A stretch of 64,000 bases of DNA from Snuella lapsa (GCF_039539345.1 NZ_BAABCY010000076.1:74833-138832); one strand, 5' to 3'; shown: positions 1-9,674, numbered from the stretch's first letter. The notes: a model not told the origin generated them from the sequence alone. Translations and numbers: made by a program.

Positions 1-1707
1 CCGGTAGCCGGAAGTAGAAATAGTATTACCGAAGCGTTGACTAACATCATTTGGGCTCCTCTAAAAGAAGGTTTAAAAAATGTGTCCCTATCGGCCAACT
101 GGATGTGGCCTTGCAAAAATGAAGGTGAAGATGCACGTCTATATGAAGCTGTAGAAGCAGTATCTGAATTTGCTATCGATTTGGGCATTAACGTACCAAC
201 TGGGAAAGATTCTCTTTCTATGAAGCAAAAATACCCTAACGAAGAGGTTATTGCTCCTGGAACCGTTATCATTTCTGCAGCCGCTAATTGTACTGATATT
301 TCAAAAGTTGTTGAGCCTGTATTTAAGAGAAATAAAGGCGCTATATATTATATCAACATTTCCCAAGACAACTTTAAGTTAGGAGGTAGTTCGTTTGCTC
401 AAATCCTTAACAAAATAGGAAATGAAGCCCCTACGGTTAAAGATGCCGTTTATGTGAAAACTGTATTTAATACCATTCAAACTTTAATTCAAAATGATAA
501 AATTGTTGCAGGTCACGATGTAGCTTCAGGTGGTTTGATTACCACTTTGTTGGAAATGTGCTTTGCTGACAATGAGCTTGGAGCAGAACTCGACCTTTCT
601 GGCATAAATGAGCCAGATACTCTAAAACTACTATTTGCTGAAAACACTGGTATTGTTATTCAGGCAGCAGATAACTCTATAGAAGATGTCCTTTCTGCAT
701 CAAATATAGCATTCCATAAAATTGGTAAAGTTACTGAAAGCACGTCTTTAAACATTACGAATGATACTGATGTGTTTACCCTAAATGTTTCCGAACTAAG
801 AGATGTCTGGTATAAAACTTCGTTCTTACTAGATCAAAAGCAAACAGCCAATGACCTGGCCAAAACGCGCTATGAAAACTATAAAGTTCAGCCTTTAAAT
901 TACAGTTTTCCTAAACATTTTTCAGGTAAGCTTCCCGTAATAGACGATAGCAAACCACGCCCTAGAGCTGCCATCCTTAGAGAGAAAGGAAGCAATAGTG
1001 AGCGCGAAATGGCAAATGCCATGTATCTAGCTGGTTTTGATGTGAAAGATGTACATATGACGGATTTAATTTCTGGTCGTGAAACACTTGAAGATATTCA
1101 GTTTTTAGGTGCAGTTGGAGGATTTAGCAACTCAGATGTACTCGGATCTGCTAAGGGTTGGGCAGGAGCCATAAAATATAATGAAAAGGCAAACAAGGCT
1201 ATTCAAGATTTCTTCAATAGAGAAGACACCTTATCTGTTGGTATATGCAACGGCTGTCAGTTATTTATGGAATTGGAAGAAATCACCCCAGATCATGAAG
1301 TTCACGGAAAGATGCTCCATAACGATTCCCACAAACACGAAAGCAACTTTACCTCTGTAAAGATTCAAGAGAATAATTCGGTAATGCTTTCATCACTTTC
1401 TGGTAGCACACTAGGGGTTTGGATTAGTCATGGCGAAGGTAAATTTAACCTACCACATGCCGAAGACCAATATAAGATTGTTGCTAAATATGGTTATGAA
1501 GGATACCCACATAACCCCAATGGTTCCGACTATAATACAGCCATGCTATGTGATAAAACAGGCAGACATTTAGTAACTATGCCCCACATTGAACGCTCTA
1601 CTTTTCAGTGGAACTGGGCTTATTATCCCGATGACAGAAATGATGAAGCATCACCTTGGCTTGAAGCTTTTGTAAATGCAAGGAAGTGGATTGAAAAACA
1701 CCAATAG
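1..1707 (+). CDS. purL: Phosphoribosylformylglycinamidine synthase, C-terminal part (5'-truncated by window edge)
   Basis: The reading frame is open from base 1, so the N-terminal part of this large purine-biosynthesis enzyme lies outside the window; 568 residues remain. The enzyme makes FGAM from FGAR, ATP and glutamine in the cytoplasm. The second AIRS-like (PurM-fold) half comes first, with the glycine-rich stretch HDVASGG. A class I glutamine amidotransferase domain follows over roughly the last 260 residues. Its GICNGCQ motif places the nucleophilic Cys codon at 1246-1248, and a His/Glu segment lies near the C-terminus (PHIERS). This is the large single-chain PurL type, with the glutaminase fused, rather than the PurLQS type. 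An AraC-type regulator starts 2 bases after the stop. Identification is secure; only the missing 5' part limits it. Confidence 0.95.
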   Translation, partial: PVAGSRNSITEALTNIIWAPLKEGLKNVSLSANWMWPCKNEGEDARLYEAVEAVSEFAIDLGINVPTGKDSLSMKQKYPNEEVIAPGTVIISAAANCTDISKVVEPVFKRNKGAIYYINISQDNFKLGGSSFAQILNKIGNEAPTVKDAVYVKTVFNTIQTLIQNDKIVAGHDVASGGLITTLLEMCFADNELGAELDLSGINEPDTLKLLFAENTGIVIQAADNSIEDVLSASNIAFHKIGKVTESTSLNITNDTDVFTLNVSELRDVWYKTSFLLDQKQTANDLAKTRYENYKVQPLNYSFPKHFSGKLPVIDDSKPRPRAAILREKGSNSEREMANAMYLAGFDVKDVHMTDLISGRETLEDIQFLGAVGGFSNSDVLGSAKGWAGAIKYNEKANKAIQDFFNREDTLSVGICNGCQLFMELEEITPDHEVHGKMLHNDSHKHESNFTSVKIQENNSVMLSSLSGSTLGVWISHGEGKFNLPHAEDQYKIVAKYGYEGYPHNPNGSDYNTAMLCDKTGRHLVTMPHIERSTFQWNWAYYPDDRNDEASPWLEAFVNARKWIEKHQ

Positions 1708-1709
1708 TT

Positions 1710-2516
1710 TTGCCAAAGTTAGTTGTCTCCAATTTAATAAAAAACCACCCTTTATTTTTAAATATTGTAAAGGTTAACTATCGACTGGATGACGCTTCCA
1801 TAGTTGCTTCTACAGGCTATAATTATTTGGTCTTTATTTTATCTGGTGATTTTAAAATTAAAGACGAGAAAGGAGAACGCTATTTATCTAAATACTTTTT
1901 AAATTCTTCTTCAAGCTATTACGAACTATCAGCCAGAAAAGGAGATACTTTTCTGGCTATTCGTCTTGCCCCCGATAAGTTCCATAAAATTACAGGAAGT
2001 GACCTATCCAAATCCGATACCCGTATCAATCTGGAGCAAGTTATTCCTAAAGAAATATGCCATAAGCTTTTATTGGAACTACAAGATTGTACTAATGTCA
2101 ATGATCATATTAAGGTATTGGATAAGCATCTAAGTACTTATTACTCCAAATGGTCGAAACCAACTGCCATTTCAACAATCCTTGAGTATATCTTAAAAAA
2201 CAACGGCATGTTGAATGTTACCGATTTAATAGAGCATTTCCATGTTTCGCATTCTACGCTTAACAGGCATTTCAAAAAGATTACTGGTATGACCGCCAAT
2301 AAATTCTTAAGACTCATTAGGGTCAATTATATTATTAGGCATATCGAACAAAACGCAACAACCAACATTCTACCTCTAATAGAAAATTACAAGTATTACG
2401 ACTACTCTCATTTTTCTAAAAATATTAAAGAATTTACAGGTCAAACCCCCAAACAATTCTTTCGAGATAAGCATTCAAACATGAGAGAAATTCTGTATAA
2501 AAAAATCGATTTTTAA
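1710..2516 (+). CDS. AraC-family transcriptional regulator
   Basis: This is a 268-residue cytoplasmic regulator. About 150 N-terminal residues resemble no domain I can name. A C-terminal AraC/XylS double helix-turn-helix follows at about residues 155-255: the first HTH is around VTDLIEHFHVSHSTLNRHFKKITG, and the family signature region around YDYSHFSKNIKEFTGQTPKQF. The start is a TTG 2 bases after the purL stop, so it is probably co-transcribed with purL or uses a promoter inside it. A strong hairpin terminator follows. Its target is unknown; the GH20/sulfatase operon next door is a possible but unproven one. Confidence in the family is high, in the exact start moderate. Confidence 0.85.
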   Translation: MPKLVVSNLIKNHPLFLNIVKVNYRLDDASIVASTGYNYLVFILSGDFKIKDEKGERYLSKYFLNSSSSYYELSARKGDTFLAIRLAPDKFHKITGSDLSKSDTRINLEQVIPKEICHKLLLELQDCTNVNDHIKVLDKHLSTYYSKWSKPTAISTILEYILKNNGMLNVTDLIEHFHVSHSTLNRHFKKITGMTANKFLRLIRVNYIIRHIEQNATTNILPLIENYKYYDYSHFSKNIKEFTGQTPKQFFRDKHSNMREILYKKIDF

Positions 2517-2630
2517 TATCAATTTTACATTTTGACGATTTTTTACATGAAAACTCATCAAAAGAGCATTAAATTTGAATAGAGATAATTTTAATGGGAG
2601 AAACATTAGAATGCTATTAATCAATTTAGA

Positions 2631-2660
2631 AAAAGAGGCGTTGCTATCGCCTCTTTTTTT
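2631..2660. terminator. Bidirectional intrinsic terminator
   Basis: A 10-bp stem (AAAAGAGGCG, 2631-2640, against CGCCTCTTTT, 2648-2657) with a 7-base loop is followed by T residues on the plus strand. The minus strand also ends its stem in a T run. It lies between the convergent AraC gene and GH20 gene and can serve both. Confidence 0.85.
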
Positions 2661-2723
2661 ACCCAAATTATCCCCAGAGTTTTAGACTCTTTTTATCTCA
2701 AAAACATAAAACTTTCTGGGCTT

Positions 2724-5009
2724 TTATTTTATGGATACTTCGTCTAAAAACAACCAAGCATCTCCCTTTCTTATATGCCAATCAGGCAGCTCTCCCCTAT
2801 TCTTAGCTACGATCTTTATAAAGGCTACTGGTTGCTTTTTGAATTCGGTTTCTATACGCTTTATAATTGGATCTCTACTCTTATCGGTGCTTATCGATTC
2901 ATCTAACACAGTAGTATAGTTCTTTCCGTCGCTCGAAACAGACACCAGCACTTGTGTTGGCAGCATTACAGATGTAGCTCCTATATGCTGAAAAAAGTTC
3001 ATGCTTATGTACGACATGTAGGTCAAATTCCCTAATTCAATAATAATATCGAAATCTTTTCCAGAAATTCCCTGCCAACTAGGGTCATCACCACGAGCAA
3101 TAGCAAATTTATTATCAAATAAGGCCTTGTCCCCTCCACCACTGTAAGTTTCATTATATGGGTTTAAGTATTTAATCTGGCATTTATCACCAAAGCCCGT
3201 AGAAAACATACGCTTTAATGGGTAACCGACTGGTTTGCCTTGTCTAAAACACAAGGCATATAAGTTAACAGGACTACGATATAGAATAGGGGCATCGTAT
3301 AATTGTGAATCTGCATTAGGTTGTGATCCATCCAAGGTATATCGTATTTCATAAAGGTTTAATTCATTGGTTAAAGTAAGCCTAAAATCCCCTGTATCCT
3401 TATCAAAACCAACATTATAATCGGGGGTTAAAGCACTTTCAGCATAGTTATACCCTAATTCTTTCAATCGGTCAAAATGAATATCCATTTTCTTTATAAA
3501 TTGTTCTTTATCCTTTTTGTCGGAAGAACACCAAAGGGCTTCAGAAAGTGCACAAACTCTTGGCAGCATCATATATTGAAGGTGTTTCATATCTTTAATT
3601 TGCTCAGTCCATAAGTTCGCTTGCCCTCCCAAAATATGATGCTTCTTATCTTTAGAAATAGCTTCAGGAACTGGATTGAAATCATACACTTTCAACAGGT
3701 TATTATAGCCTCCCCAAGACGGAGGTTCGAATTCACTTTTGCCCTGACTGTGGTCAAAATAACAGGGGGATCCCGGTGACATCACCACATCATGACCATC
3801 ATTCGCTGCTTCAATTCCCCCAGTAACGCCTCGCCAAGACATAACGGTGGCCCTAGGCGGTAATCCTCCTTCAAGAATCTCATCCCAACCTATTAATTTT
3901 CTTTGTTTTGAATGAATATAGGCCTCCATTCTTTTTACAAAATAACTCTGTAATGCTTCACCATTACTCAAATTTTCCTCTTCCATTCTTTGTATGCATC
4001 GCGTGCACTGAAGCCAGGTTCCCTTTCCTACCTCGTCACCTCCAATATGGACATATTGGTATGGAAACAACTCTATAACCTCCGTTAAAATATTCTGCAA
4101 AAACGCAAAGGTCTTATCGTTTCCCGCACAGTAAACACCTGCTCCTTCTGCTCCAACACAGGTGAGTTCTGGATAACACTGTAAAGCCGCTTCAGAATGT
4201 CCGGGCATTTCTATTTCCGGAATTACATCAATGTACCTATCGGAAGCGTAAGCCACTATTTCCCTGATATCTTCTTTAGTATAATACCCTCCATATACTG
4301 ATGCTTCATCATCCCTATAACAAGATTCAAAATCCTCCCATGGTTTCTTATTGGGTTTTACTTTTCGCCATGCTCCCTTGTTTGTTAATTCCGGATAGGC
4401 ATCTATCTGAATTCTCCAACCAATACCATCTACCAAATGCCAATGAAACTTATTCATTTTATGCATGGCCATTATATCTATTACCTTTTTCACGGAATCC
4501 TTTGGAAAAAAGTGCCGGGATACATCCAGCATCATACCTCGCCAAGAAAACTCCGGACTATCATTGATCTTTACCAATTGAAGTATAGGCTCCTTTAAAA
4601 CTATTTTGGGAGACAATAACTGTTTTAAGGTTTGAATGCCATAAAACAAACCCCGATATGCTCCACTTGAAATTACTATACCTCTGCTAGATACCTCAAG
4701 CTGATACCCCCCGTTGGTGTTTCCTGATTCCTGTAAAATGAGCTGGATCGTATTAACATTGGCTTCAGATCCAACACTTAACCTTAAATTAAAGTTTGAT
4801 TGTAAAAACGCGGTTAGTTCTTCTACTATTTTTTTTCCTTTAACGGTATCGTCAACGACGATAACGGTTTCTTCATTTATATGAAAGTACCCCTTCTCAT
4901 ATTGAACAGAATAAGGCTGTGGTATAACACCACTTTGTAACTGAACATTATTTTTACAGGATATTATTAGAAATAAAACACCTGCAAAACATATTTTAAT
5001 ACAATTCAT
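2724..5009 (-). CDS. Glycoside hydrolase family 20 beta-N-acetylhexosaminidase lipoprotein
   Basis: This 761-residue protein is predicted to be exported and lipidated (lipobox LIISC, Cys18). It hydrolyses terminal beta-linked GlcNAc or GalNAc from glycans. Domain order: a GH20 N-terminal alpha/beta domain (about 30-150), then the GH20 TIM barrel (about 155-510) with the family motif HIGGDE, whose catalytic Asp-Glu pair is near residues 324-325. A beta-sandwich like that closing many hexosaminidases (YTLDGSQP, about 560-620) and a C-terminal discoidin/F5-8-type domain (about 635-760), likely carbohydrate-binding, follow. It starts 9 bases after the upstream sulfatase stop, so the two form an operon. 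Substrate-assisted catalysis is known for GH20. The natural substrate is not shown; a desulfated amino-sugar glycan would fit the neighbours. Confidence 0.93.
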   Translation of the reverse strand: MNCIKICFAGVLFLIISCKNNVQLQSGVIPQPYSVQYEKGYFHINEETVIVVDDTVKGKKIVEELTAFLQSNFNLRLSVGSEANVNTIQLILQESGNTNGGYQLEVSSRGIVISSGAYRGLFYGIQTLKQLLSPKIVLKEPILQLVKINDSPEFSWRGMMLDVSRHFFPKDSVKKVIDIMAMHKMNKFHWHLVDGIGWRIQIDAYPELTNKGAWRKVKPNKKPWEDFESCYRDDEASVYGGYYTKEDIREIVAYASDRYIDVIPEIEMPGHSEAALQCYPELTCVGAEGAGVYCAGNDKTFAFLQNILTEVIELFPYQYVHIGGDEVGKGTWLQCTRCIQRMEEENLSNGEALQSYFVKRMEAYIHSKQRKLIGWDEILEGGLPPRATVMSWRGVTGGIEAANDGHDVVMSPGSPCYFDHSQGKSEFEPPSWGGYNNLLKVYDFNPVPEAISKDKKHHILGGQANLWTEQIKDMKHLQYMMLPRVCALSEALWCSSDKKDKEQFIKKMDIHFDRLKELGYNYAESALTPDYNVGFDKDTGDFRLTLTNELNLYEIRYTLDGSQPNADSQLYDAPILYRSPVNLYALCFRQGKPVGYPLKRMFSTGFGDKCQIKYLNPYNETYSGGGDKALFDNKFAIARGDDPSWQGISGKDFDIIIELGNLTYMSYISMNFFQHIGATSVMLPTQVLVSVSSDGKNYTTVLDESISTDKSRDPIIKRIETEFKKQPVAFIKIVAKNRGELPDWHIRKGDAWLFLDEVSIK

Positions 5010-5018
5010 CTTAAAATT

Positions 5019-6668
5019 TTAAACGCCTTTTGCCTTCAAATAACGTTCTAAATTGGCCTGATCTAAGGCATCACTATCCTTATATTTTATGCGTATAGCT
5101 TCTAACTTCTTATGCATAGTCTTGCGAACTTCCAGATAATCAGGATCATCATAGACATTATGCATTTCGGAAGGGTCTTTATCCAAATCGTATAATTCCC
5201 AGGTATCAATATCGTAATAAAAGTGAATTAGTTTATAACGGTCTGTTCTAACACCGTAATGTCTTTTTACATGGTGCTCACCCGGAAACTCATAATACCC
5301 ATAATAAATAGCATCACGCCAGTCGGAGGTCTCTCCTTTTACCAATTCTCTAAACGATTCTCCCTGAATATCCGACGCAATATCTACACCTGCATAATCT
5401 AAAAAAGTAGGCGCAAAATCTAAGTTCTGTACCATTTCATTAATTACCGTACCCGGTTTGATCTCTCTTGGGTATTTCATTAACAACGGTGTTCTAAACG
5501 ACTCTTCGTACATAAAACGTTTGTCAAACCAACCATGCTCTCCTAAATAAAAGCCTTGATCGGATGTATAAACAACTATTGTATTTTCTTCTAACCCGTT
5601 AGCTTTCAAATAATCGAGTATCTCGCCTACACCATCATCAACCGACTGTATGGTACTTAAATAATCCTCCATATAGCGATTGTATTTCCATAAGGCCAAA
5701 GCTTCACCTTCTAGCTTTTGCGCTTTAAAATCGGAAATAATCGGATCATAATGGGCGTCCCAAGCCAACTTCTGGATGGAATCCATTCGGTTATACTGAC
5801 CTTGGAAAGCGTTTCGATATCTAGTCTTTATTTCACCTTCTTTGTCCAACATTTTTAAATCGTAAACCACATCCATATGCTTATAAATTCCCATTTCATG
5901 TTTTGCAGCTGCTTCTCTACCTTTATAGTCATCAAAAAAATTAGCTGGCGGCGTAAAATCCTTATTCTTAAAAAGATCAAAGTATTTAGGTTCTGGCATC
6001 CAGGTTCTATGTGGTGCTTTTTGGTGATACAACAATAAAAAAGGTTTGTCTTTTTCTCGCTTGTTATTAAGCCAATCTAAAGCAATATCTGTTGTAACCG
6101 AGGTTACATAACCTTGGTATCTTTTTTTGACTCCATTTTCGATAAAATCTGGATTATAGTATTGGCCTTGTCCCGGTAAAACATTAGAATAATGGAATCC
6201 CTGCGGTAAACCATCTAAATGAATCTTTCCAACCATAGCTGTTTGGTATCCCGACTTTTGAAGCGACTTTGCAAAATTTTCTTGATCCCAATTAAATTCT
6301 TGAATGTTATCCACTTTTCCATTAATATGACTATGTTTTCCTGTTAGCATAACAGCTCTACTTGGTGCGCAAATGGAATTGGTAACGAACCCTTTATTAA
6401 AAATAGCTCCTTCTTTAGCTATTCTATCAATATTGGGTGTATTATTGAGTCCGTGTCCGTAGGCACTTATTGCTTGATAAGCATGGTCATCGCTCATAAT
6501 AAACACAATGTTTGGTTGTTTATATTTTTCTACGCTTTCTTGCCTGTCATCCTTATTTTTGCATCCCATCAACATCATTCCTATCAGGCAAGCCAACGCT
6601 ATTATACGCGAACCAGACTTTATTGTAACAATTATTTTTCTAAAACGTTTAAAAGGCATTTGTTTCAT
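5019..6668 (-). CDS. S1-family formylglycine-dependent sulfatase, lipoprotein
   Basis: This is a 549-residue sulfatase with an N-terminal hydrophobic segment ending in the lipobox LMGC (Cys36), so it is probably a surface or periplasmic lipoprotein. The metal-binding Asp pair is at 60-61 (MSDDH). The CxPSR motif is present as CAPSR with Cys100, the residue converted to formylglycine. A KIH segment near 145 and SDQG further on complete the usual active-site set. The C-terminal part looks like the usual sulfatase C-terminal subdomain. The local sequence around SICAPSRAVMLTGKHSH recalls GlcNAc-6-sulfatase relatives, which would fit the downstream GH20, but I cannot assign a subfamily by eye. It is the first gene of the two-gene minus-strand operon. 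No sulfatase-maturating enzyme is in the window. Confidence 0.93.
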   Translation of the reverse strand: MKQMPFKRFRKIIVTIKSGSRIIALACLIGMMLMGCKNKDDRQESVEKYKQPNIVFIMSDDHAYQAISAYGHGLNNTPNIDRIAKEGAIFNKGFVTNSICAPSRAVMLTGKHSHINGKVDNIQEFNWDQENFAKSLQKSGYQTAMVGKIHLDGLPQGFHYSNVLPGQGQYYNPDFIENGVKKRYQGYVTSVTTDIALDWLNNKREKDKPFLLLYHQKAPHRTWMPEPKYFDLFKNKDFTPPANFFDDYKGREAAAKHEMGIYKHMDVVYDLKMLDKEGEIKTRYRNAFQGQYNRMDSIQKLAWDAHYDPIISDFKAQKLEGEALALWKYNRYMEDYLSTIQSVDDGVGEILDYLKANGLEENTIVVYTSDQGFYLGEHGWFDKRFMYEESFRTPLLMKYPREIKPGTVINEMVQNLDFAPTFLDYAGVDIASDIQGESFRELVKGETSDWRDAIYYGYYEFPGEHHVKRHYGVRTDRYKLIHFYYDIDTWELYDLDKDPSEMHNVYDDPDYLEVRKTMHKKLEAIRIKYKDSDALDQANLERYLKAKGV

Positions 6669-7124
6669 AGATATAACTTAGTTATTTATGTTTAATAGTA
6701 ACCCTGCAATATATCCAATAATTTAATAACAACTATGTATTATTTTTGCCTAAACTTGAATATTTTCACTTTTTTTAAATGATAAAACGCAATCTTTGAA
6801 TAAAGAATTTCTTGAAACGAACTATCCCTGGTCAGAGCCATAGGGGTATACTTAGAATGAGCCTGTATCGAGCTTGTCGAGATGCTCTGTACAGGTTTCG
6901 CTCGTTTCATTTTGACCTCACAAGGCCAATCCCGTTAAAACGGGAATAACAATTTCAACGGAAAGCACGACCCTGAGCGTCGAGGAATTCTTTTTAATTA
7001 AAATCTGCTATTCGTGAGCCAATCACTGCTATTAGTCTAAAAACAATAAAGAAGCAAGCATTAAATTTTTAAATTGCAGTAGATAATACTTTTAATTAGT
7101 TTTTAAAACACTAAACCTATTAAA
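6669..7124. other. Intergenic region between divergent sulfatases
   Basis: This 456-bp gap separates two divergently transcribed sulfatase genes and must hold both promoters, though I see no convincing TAnnTTTG/-33 pair. Its central part is the inverted-repeat element listed separately. The rest is AT-rich and holds nothing I recognise. Confidence 0.6.
6802..6995. repeat. MITE-like inverted-repeat element, long copy
   Basis: The left end AAAGAATTTCTTGAAAC (from 6802) is matched by an imperfect inverted copy at the right end, ending around 6995 (TCGAGGAATTCTTTTT). Inside are two further hairpins: CCTGTA 6862-6867 with TACAGG 6890-6895 enclosing TCGAGCTTGTCGA, and CCCGTT/AACGGG at 6931-6944. 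The segment looks less AT-rich than its surroundings and carries no ORF. A shorter relative occurs at 8990-9045. It looks like a non-autonomous repeat; I cannot see a clear target-site duplication. Confidence 0.5.
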
Positions 7125-8972
7125 ATGAATAGTTTTTCCAATACGCTAAAAAACATTTTTAATATTCTTGTTTTCTTATTAAGCTTTCAGTTTTATTCGC
7201 AAACCAATACAAGACCCAATGTAATTGTAATCTACACAGATGACCAAGGTTCTGTTGATTTGGGAAGTTATGGTTCCGAAGATATTTACACACCTAACCT
7301 CGACAGATTAGCCAAAATGGGGACACGTTTTACCCAAGCTTATGTAGCCGCTCCTGTATGTGCACCTTCCAGAGCTGCTTTATTAACCGGTAAATATCCC
7401 CAAAATGCTGGAGTAACAGGAAATACATCGGCAACACCCGGGTCTCATGGTCTGCCAGAAGCACAGTATACATTGGCTGAATTATTTAAGGACAACGGTT
7501 ATAAGACAGGGCATATAGGAAAATGGCATTTGGGTATGAGCGAAGCGTCTGGCCCCAATGCTCAGGGCTTTGATTATTCGTTTGGACACCTTCGTGGTTG
7601 TATTGATAACTATTCACATTATTTTTACTGGGAAGGCCCTAACATACACGATCTTTACGAAAACGGCAAGGAAGTGTTTTATGATGGTCAATACTTTCCT
7701 GATTTAGCATCAAATAGAGCTTTGGATTTTGTTGAAAAGAACAAAAATGAACCGTTCTTTATGTATTATGCCATTAATATGCCACATTACCCTTACCAAC
7801 CAACACAAAAATGGCGTGACTACTATAAAGACGTAGAAAAACCAAGAGGTGATTACGGAGCATTTATTTCAACCATCGATGAGCGTATTGGCTTCTTAAT
7901 AGATAAATTAAAATCACTAAAACTTTTAGAGAATACTATTATTGTGTACCAATCAGACAATGGGTATTCTACCGAGATAAGAGCTTTTGGTGGTGGTGGC
8001 GATTCTGGTCCTTACAGAGGGGCTAAAAGTAGTCTATTTGAAGGTGGCATACGACTTCCAACCATCATCAGTTGGAAAGACCACCTTCCTGAGAATATAG
8101 TAAATGATCAATTTCTTGTAAATATTGACTGGATGCCAACTTTAGCTAAGTTATGTAACTTGAAGAAACTGGCACCTAATTTAGACGGTATCGATATGTC
8201 TAAAATGCTTCAAAACCCAAACACATCATCTCCCAGAACCAATGCTTTCTGGAAATATGGAAACCAGTGGGTTGTTAGAAAAGGAAATTGGAAACTTATT
8301 GGTTATCCAAAAGACACCTCTCACAAAGGAGAACTAAACATGGAAAGCGATGCTTTATTTTTGTCTAATTTAGGCAATGATGTCTCCGAGATGGTAAATT
8401 TAGCCGAAAAGCACCCCGATGTAGTAAAAGAACTAATTGATCTATACCTTTCCTGGGAACACGGAGCCAAAAATGACATTCCCAAAAAAATGCAAAAAGT
8501 TATACATTTAGGTAGCGAAGCCAACATAAATGCCACAACGCCCCTGCATAACAAATACAAAAACCTTGATGTATTGCTTGATGGCAAACGGGGCTATAAC
8601 GATTATGCTTCTGGACAATGGATAGGGCAAGAAGGTAAAAATTTAGAATTTATTATTGATTTAAAGGCTATAAAGAAGCTTTCCCGAATTAGTGTTGGTT
8701 ATATGCATGAACCTGGAAATTGGATATTTAGCCCTAAGTCTGTTGAATTACATTTTTCTGATGATGGCAAAACATTTGGACAGCCACAAAAAGGCCTTCT
8801 CCCTTCCAATAGCTCTAACAAAAACAAGTTTGTTGATTTATTTACAATGTCTATCGATAAAAAAAGTAGATTTTTAAAAATTAAAATACAAGGTATTGGC
8901 TCCTGTCCCAAAGGGCATCCTGGTGATGGATTTCCTGCTTGGTTTTTTATAGATGAAATTATTATAGAATAA
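7125..8972 (+). CDS. S1-family sulfatase with C-terminal discoidin-like domain
   Basis: This is a 615-residue secreted sulfatase. An N-terminal signal peptide probably ends at FYSQ (about residue 26). The Asp pair TDDQG is at 39-40. The maturation motif is CAPSR with Cys79 as the predicted formylglycine site. GKWH, SDNG and a K-containing segment (GPYRGAKSS) complete the active site. After about residue 470 a discoidin/F5-8-type domain extends to the C-terminus (KNLDVLLDGKRG, LEFIIDLKAIKKLSRISVGY, WFFIDEIIIE). A similar domain is on the neighbouring GH20 protein, so both may bind a common glycan. It is monocistronic and divergent from the sulfatase-GH20 operon. It belongs to a different sulfatase subgroup from the other copy, judged by its arylsulfatase-A-like spacing. 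Substrate unknown. Confidence 0.93.
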   Translation: MNSFSNTLKNIFNILVFLLSFQFYSQTNTRPNVIVIYTDDQGSVDLGSYGSEDIYTPNLDRLAKMGTRFTQAYVAAPVCAPSRAALLTGKYPQNAGVTGNTSATPGSHGLPEAQYTLAELFKDNGYKTGHIGKWHLGMSEASGPNAQGFDYSFGHLRGCIDNYSHYFYWEGPNIHDLYENGKEVFYDGQYFPDLASNRALDFVEKNKNEPFFMYYAINMPHYPYQPTQKWRDYYKDVEKPRGDYGAFISTIDERIGFLIDKLKSLKLLENTIIVYQSDNGYSTEIRAFGGGGDSGPYRGAKSSLFEGGIRLPTIISWKDHLPENIVNDQFLVNIDWMPTLAKLCNLKKLAPNLDGIDMSKMLQNPNTSSPRTNAFWKYGNQWVVRKGNWKLIGYPKDTSHKGELNMESDALFLSNLGNDVSEMVNLAEKHPDVVKELIDLYLSWEHGAKNDIPKKMQKVIHLGSEANINATTPLHNKYKNLDVLLDGKRGYNDYASGQWIGQEGKNLEFIIDLKAIKKLSRISVGYMHEPGNWIFSPKSVELHFSDDGKTFGQPQKGLLPSNSSNKNKFVDLFTMSIDKKSRFLKIKIQGIGSCPKGHPGDGFPAWFFIDEIIIE

Positions 8973-8989
8973 TTCTGTTTATCAAAACA

Positions 8990-9045
8990 AAAGAATTTCT
9001 TGAAACAAACTATTTCATAGGGAAGAGTATCGAGAATTTTTTTTG
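8990..9045. repeat. MITE-like inverted-repeat element, short copy
   Basis: The 24 bases at 8990-9013 match 6802-6825 with one mismatch. The right end (TATCGAGAATTTTTTTT, to about 9044) resembles the inverted right end of the long copy. This looks like an internally deleted version of the same element, lying just after the sulfatase stop codon. Confidence 0.45.
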
Positions 9046-9202
9046 ACTACAAACTTTTCATTTAATTGATAATTAAGCAATTAAGGAATGATTTTTGATA
9101 CTAAATACGAAATAAGTTATTAGACTTAAATATTTTTAGTTTATTGAAATTTCAATAGCTTATATACGTCTAATGATAAAAGTACTTCTAAAATTAAAAC
9201 GT

Positions 9203-9637
9203 ATGAAAACTTTAGTTTATTTAGTATTAACTGTAGGCATTCTTATAGGTTGCAATAGCTCCAAGACTATGGCAACTAAAGACCATGTCGCAAAACAAGA
9301 GGCCGTCAATGATACGGTACGCATTGCAAACGATGAGATTGAATACGAGATTATTATTATAGAACCAGGGTTTAATTTCTGGTTGGCTAGTAGAGCAAGA
9401 CCTGAAGGTTACTACTCCCAACAGTTTATGGAAAATAGAAACATGTTTTACGTAAACGAATGGAACAGAAGGGTTTTAAGTCCAAATCGCTTTAACCCTA
9501 ATCTATATGAAATGCAAATAGACTATCAACCCCATATTGATTATGGATACGACGTTAACTATAAACTATACAATTATTTTATATACTTTCAATTAACCTA
9601 TAATCAACGATTAGCTGGTTTTATTCCTAGGATTTAA
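9203..9637 (+). CDS. DUF6146 family lipoprotein
   Basis: This is a small predicted lipoprotein of 144 residues. An in-frame ATG exists 30 bases upstream (9173), but the ATG at 9203 gives a normal lipoprotein signal (MKTLVYLVLTVGILIGC), so it is preferred. The mature part carries the FNFWLASRARPEGYYSQQF and YVNEWNRRV segments that I associate with DUF6146, a family of unknown function in Bacteroidota. It is the first gene of an apparent operon with a DUF6787-like membrane protein, a small His-containing protein and a TonB-dependent receptor. Function unknown; an envelope role follows only from the lipobox and context. Confidence 0.75.
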   Translation: MKTLVYLVLTVGILIGCNSSKTMATKDHVAKQEAVNDTVRIANDEIEYEIIIIEPGFNFWLASRARPEGYYSQQFMENRNMFYVNEWNRRVLSPNRFNPNLYEMQIDYQPHIDYGYDVNYKLYNYFIYFQLTYNQRLAGFIPRI

Positions 9638-9674
9638 ATCTCTTTTGGCTATTTTTGCATTTTAAATTATTTCT

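Noticed and set aside
2724..8972. Full polysaccharide-utilisation locus
   Set aside because: There is no SusC/SusD pair or hybrid two-component sensor near; the TonB receptor at 10.6 kb has no SusD partner and looks metal-related.
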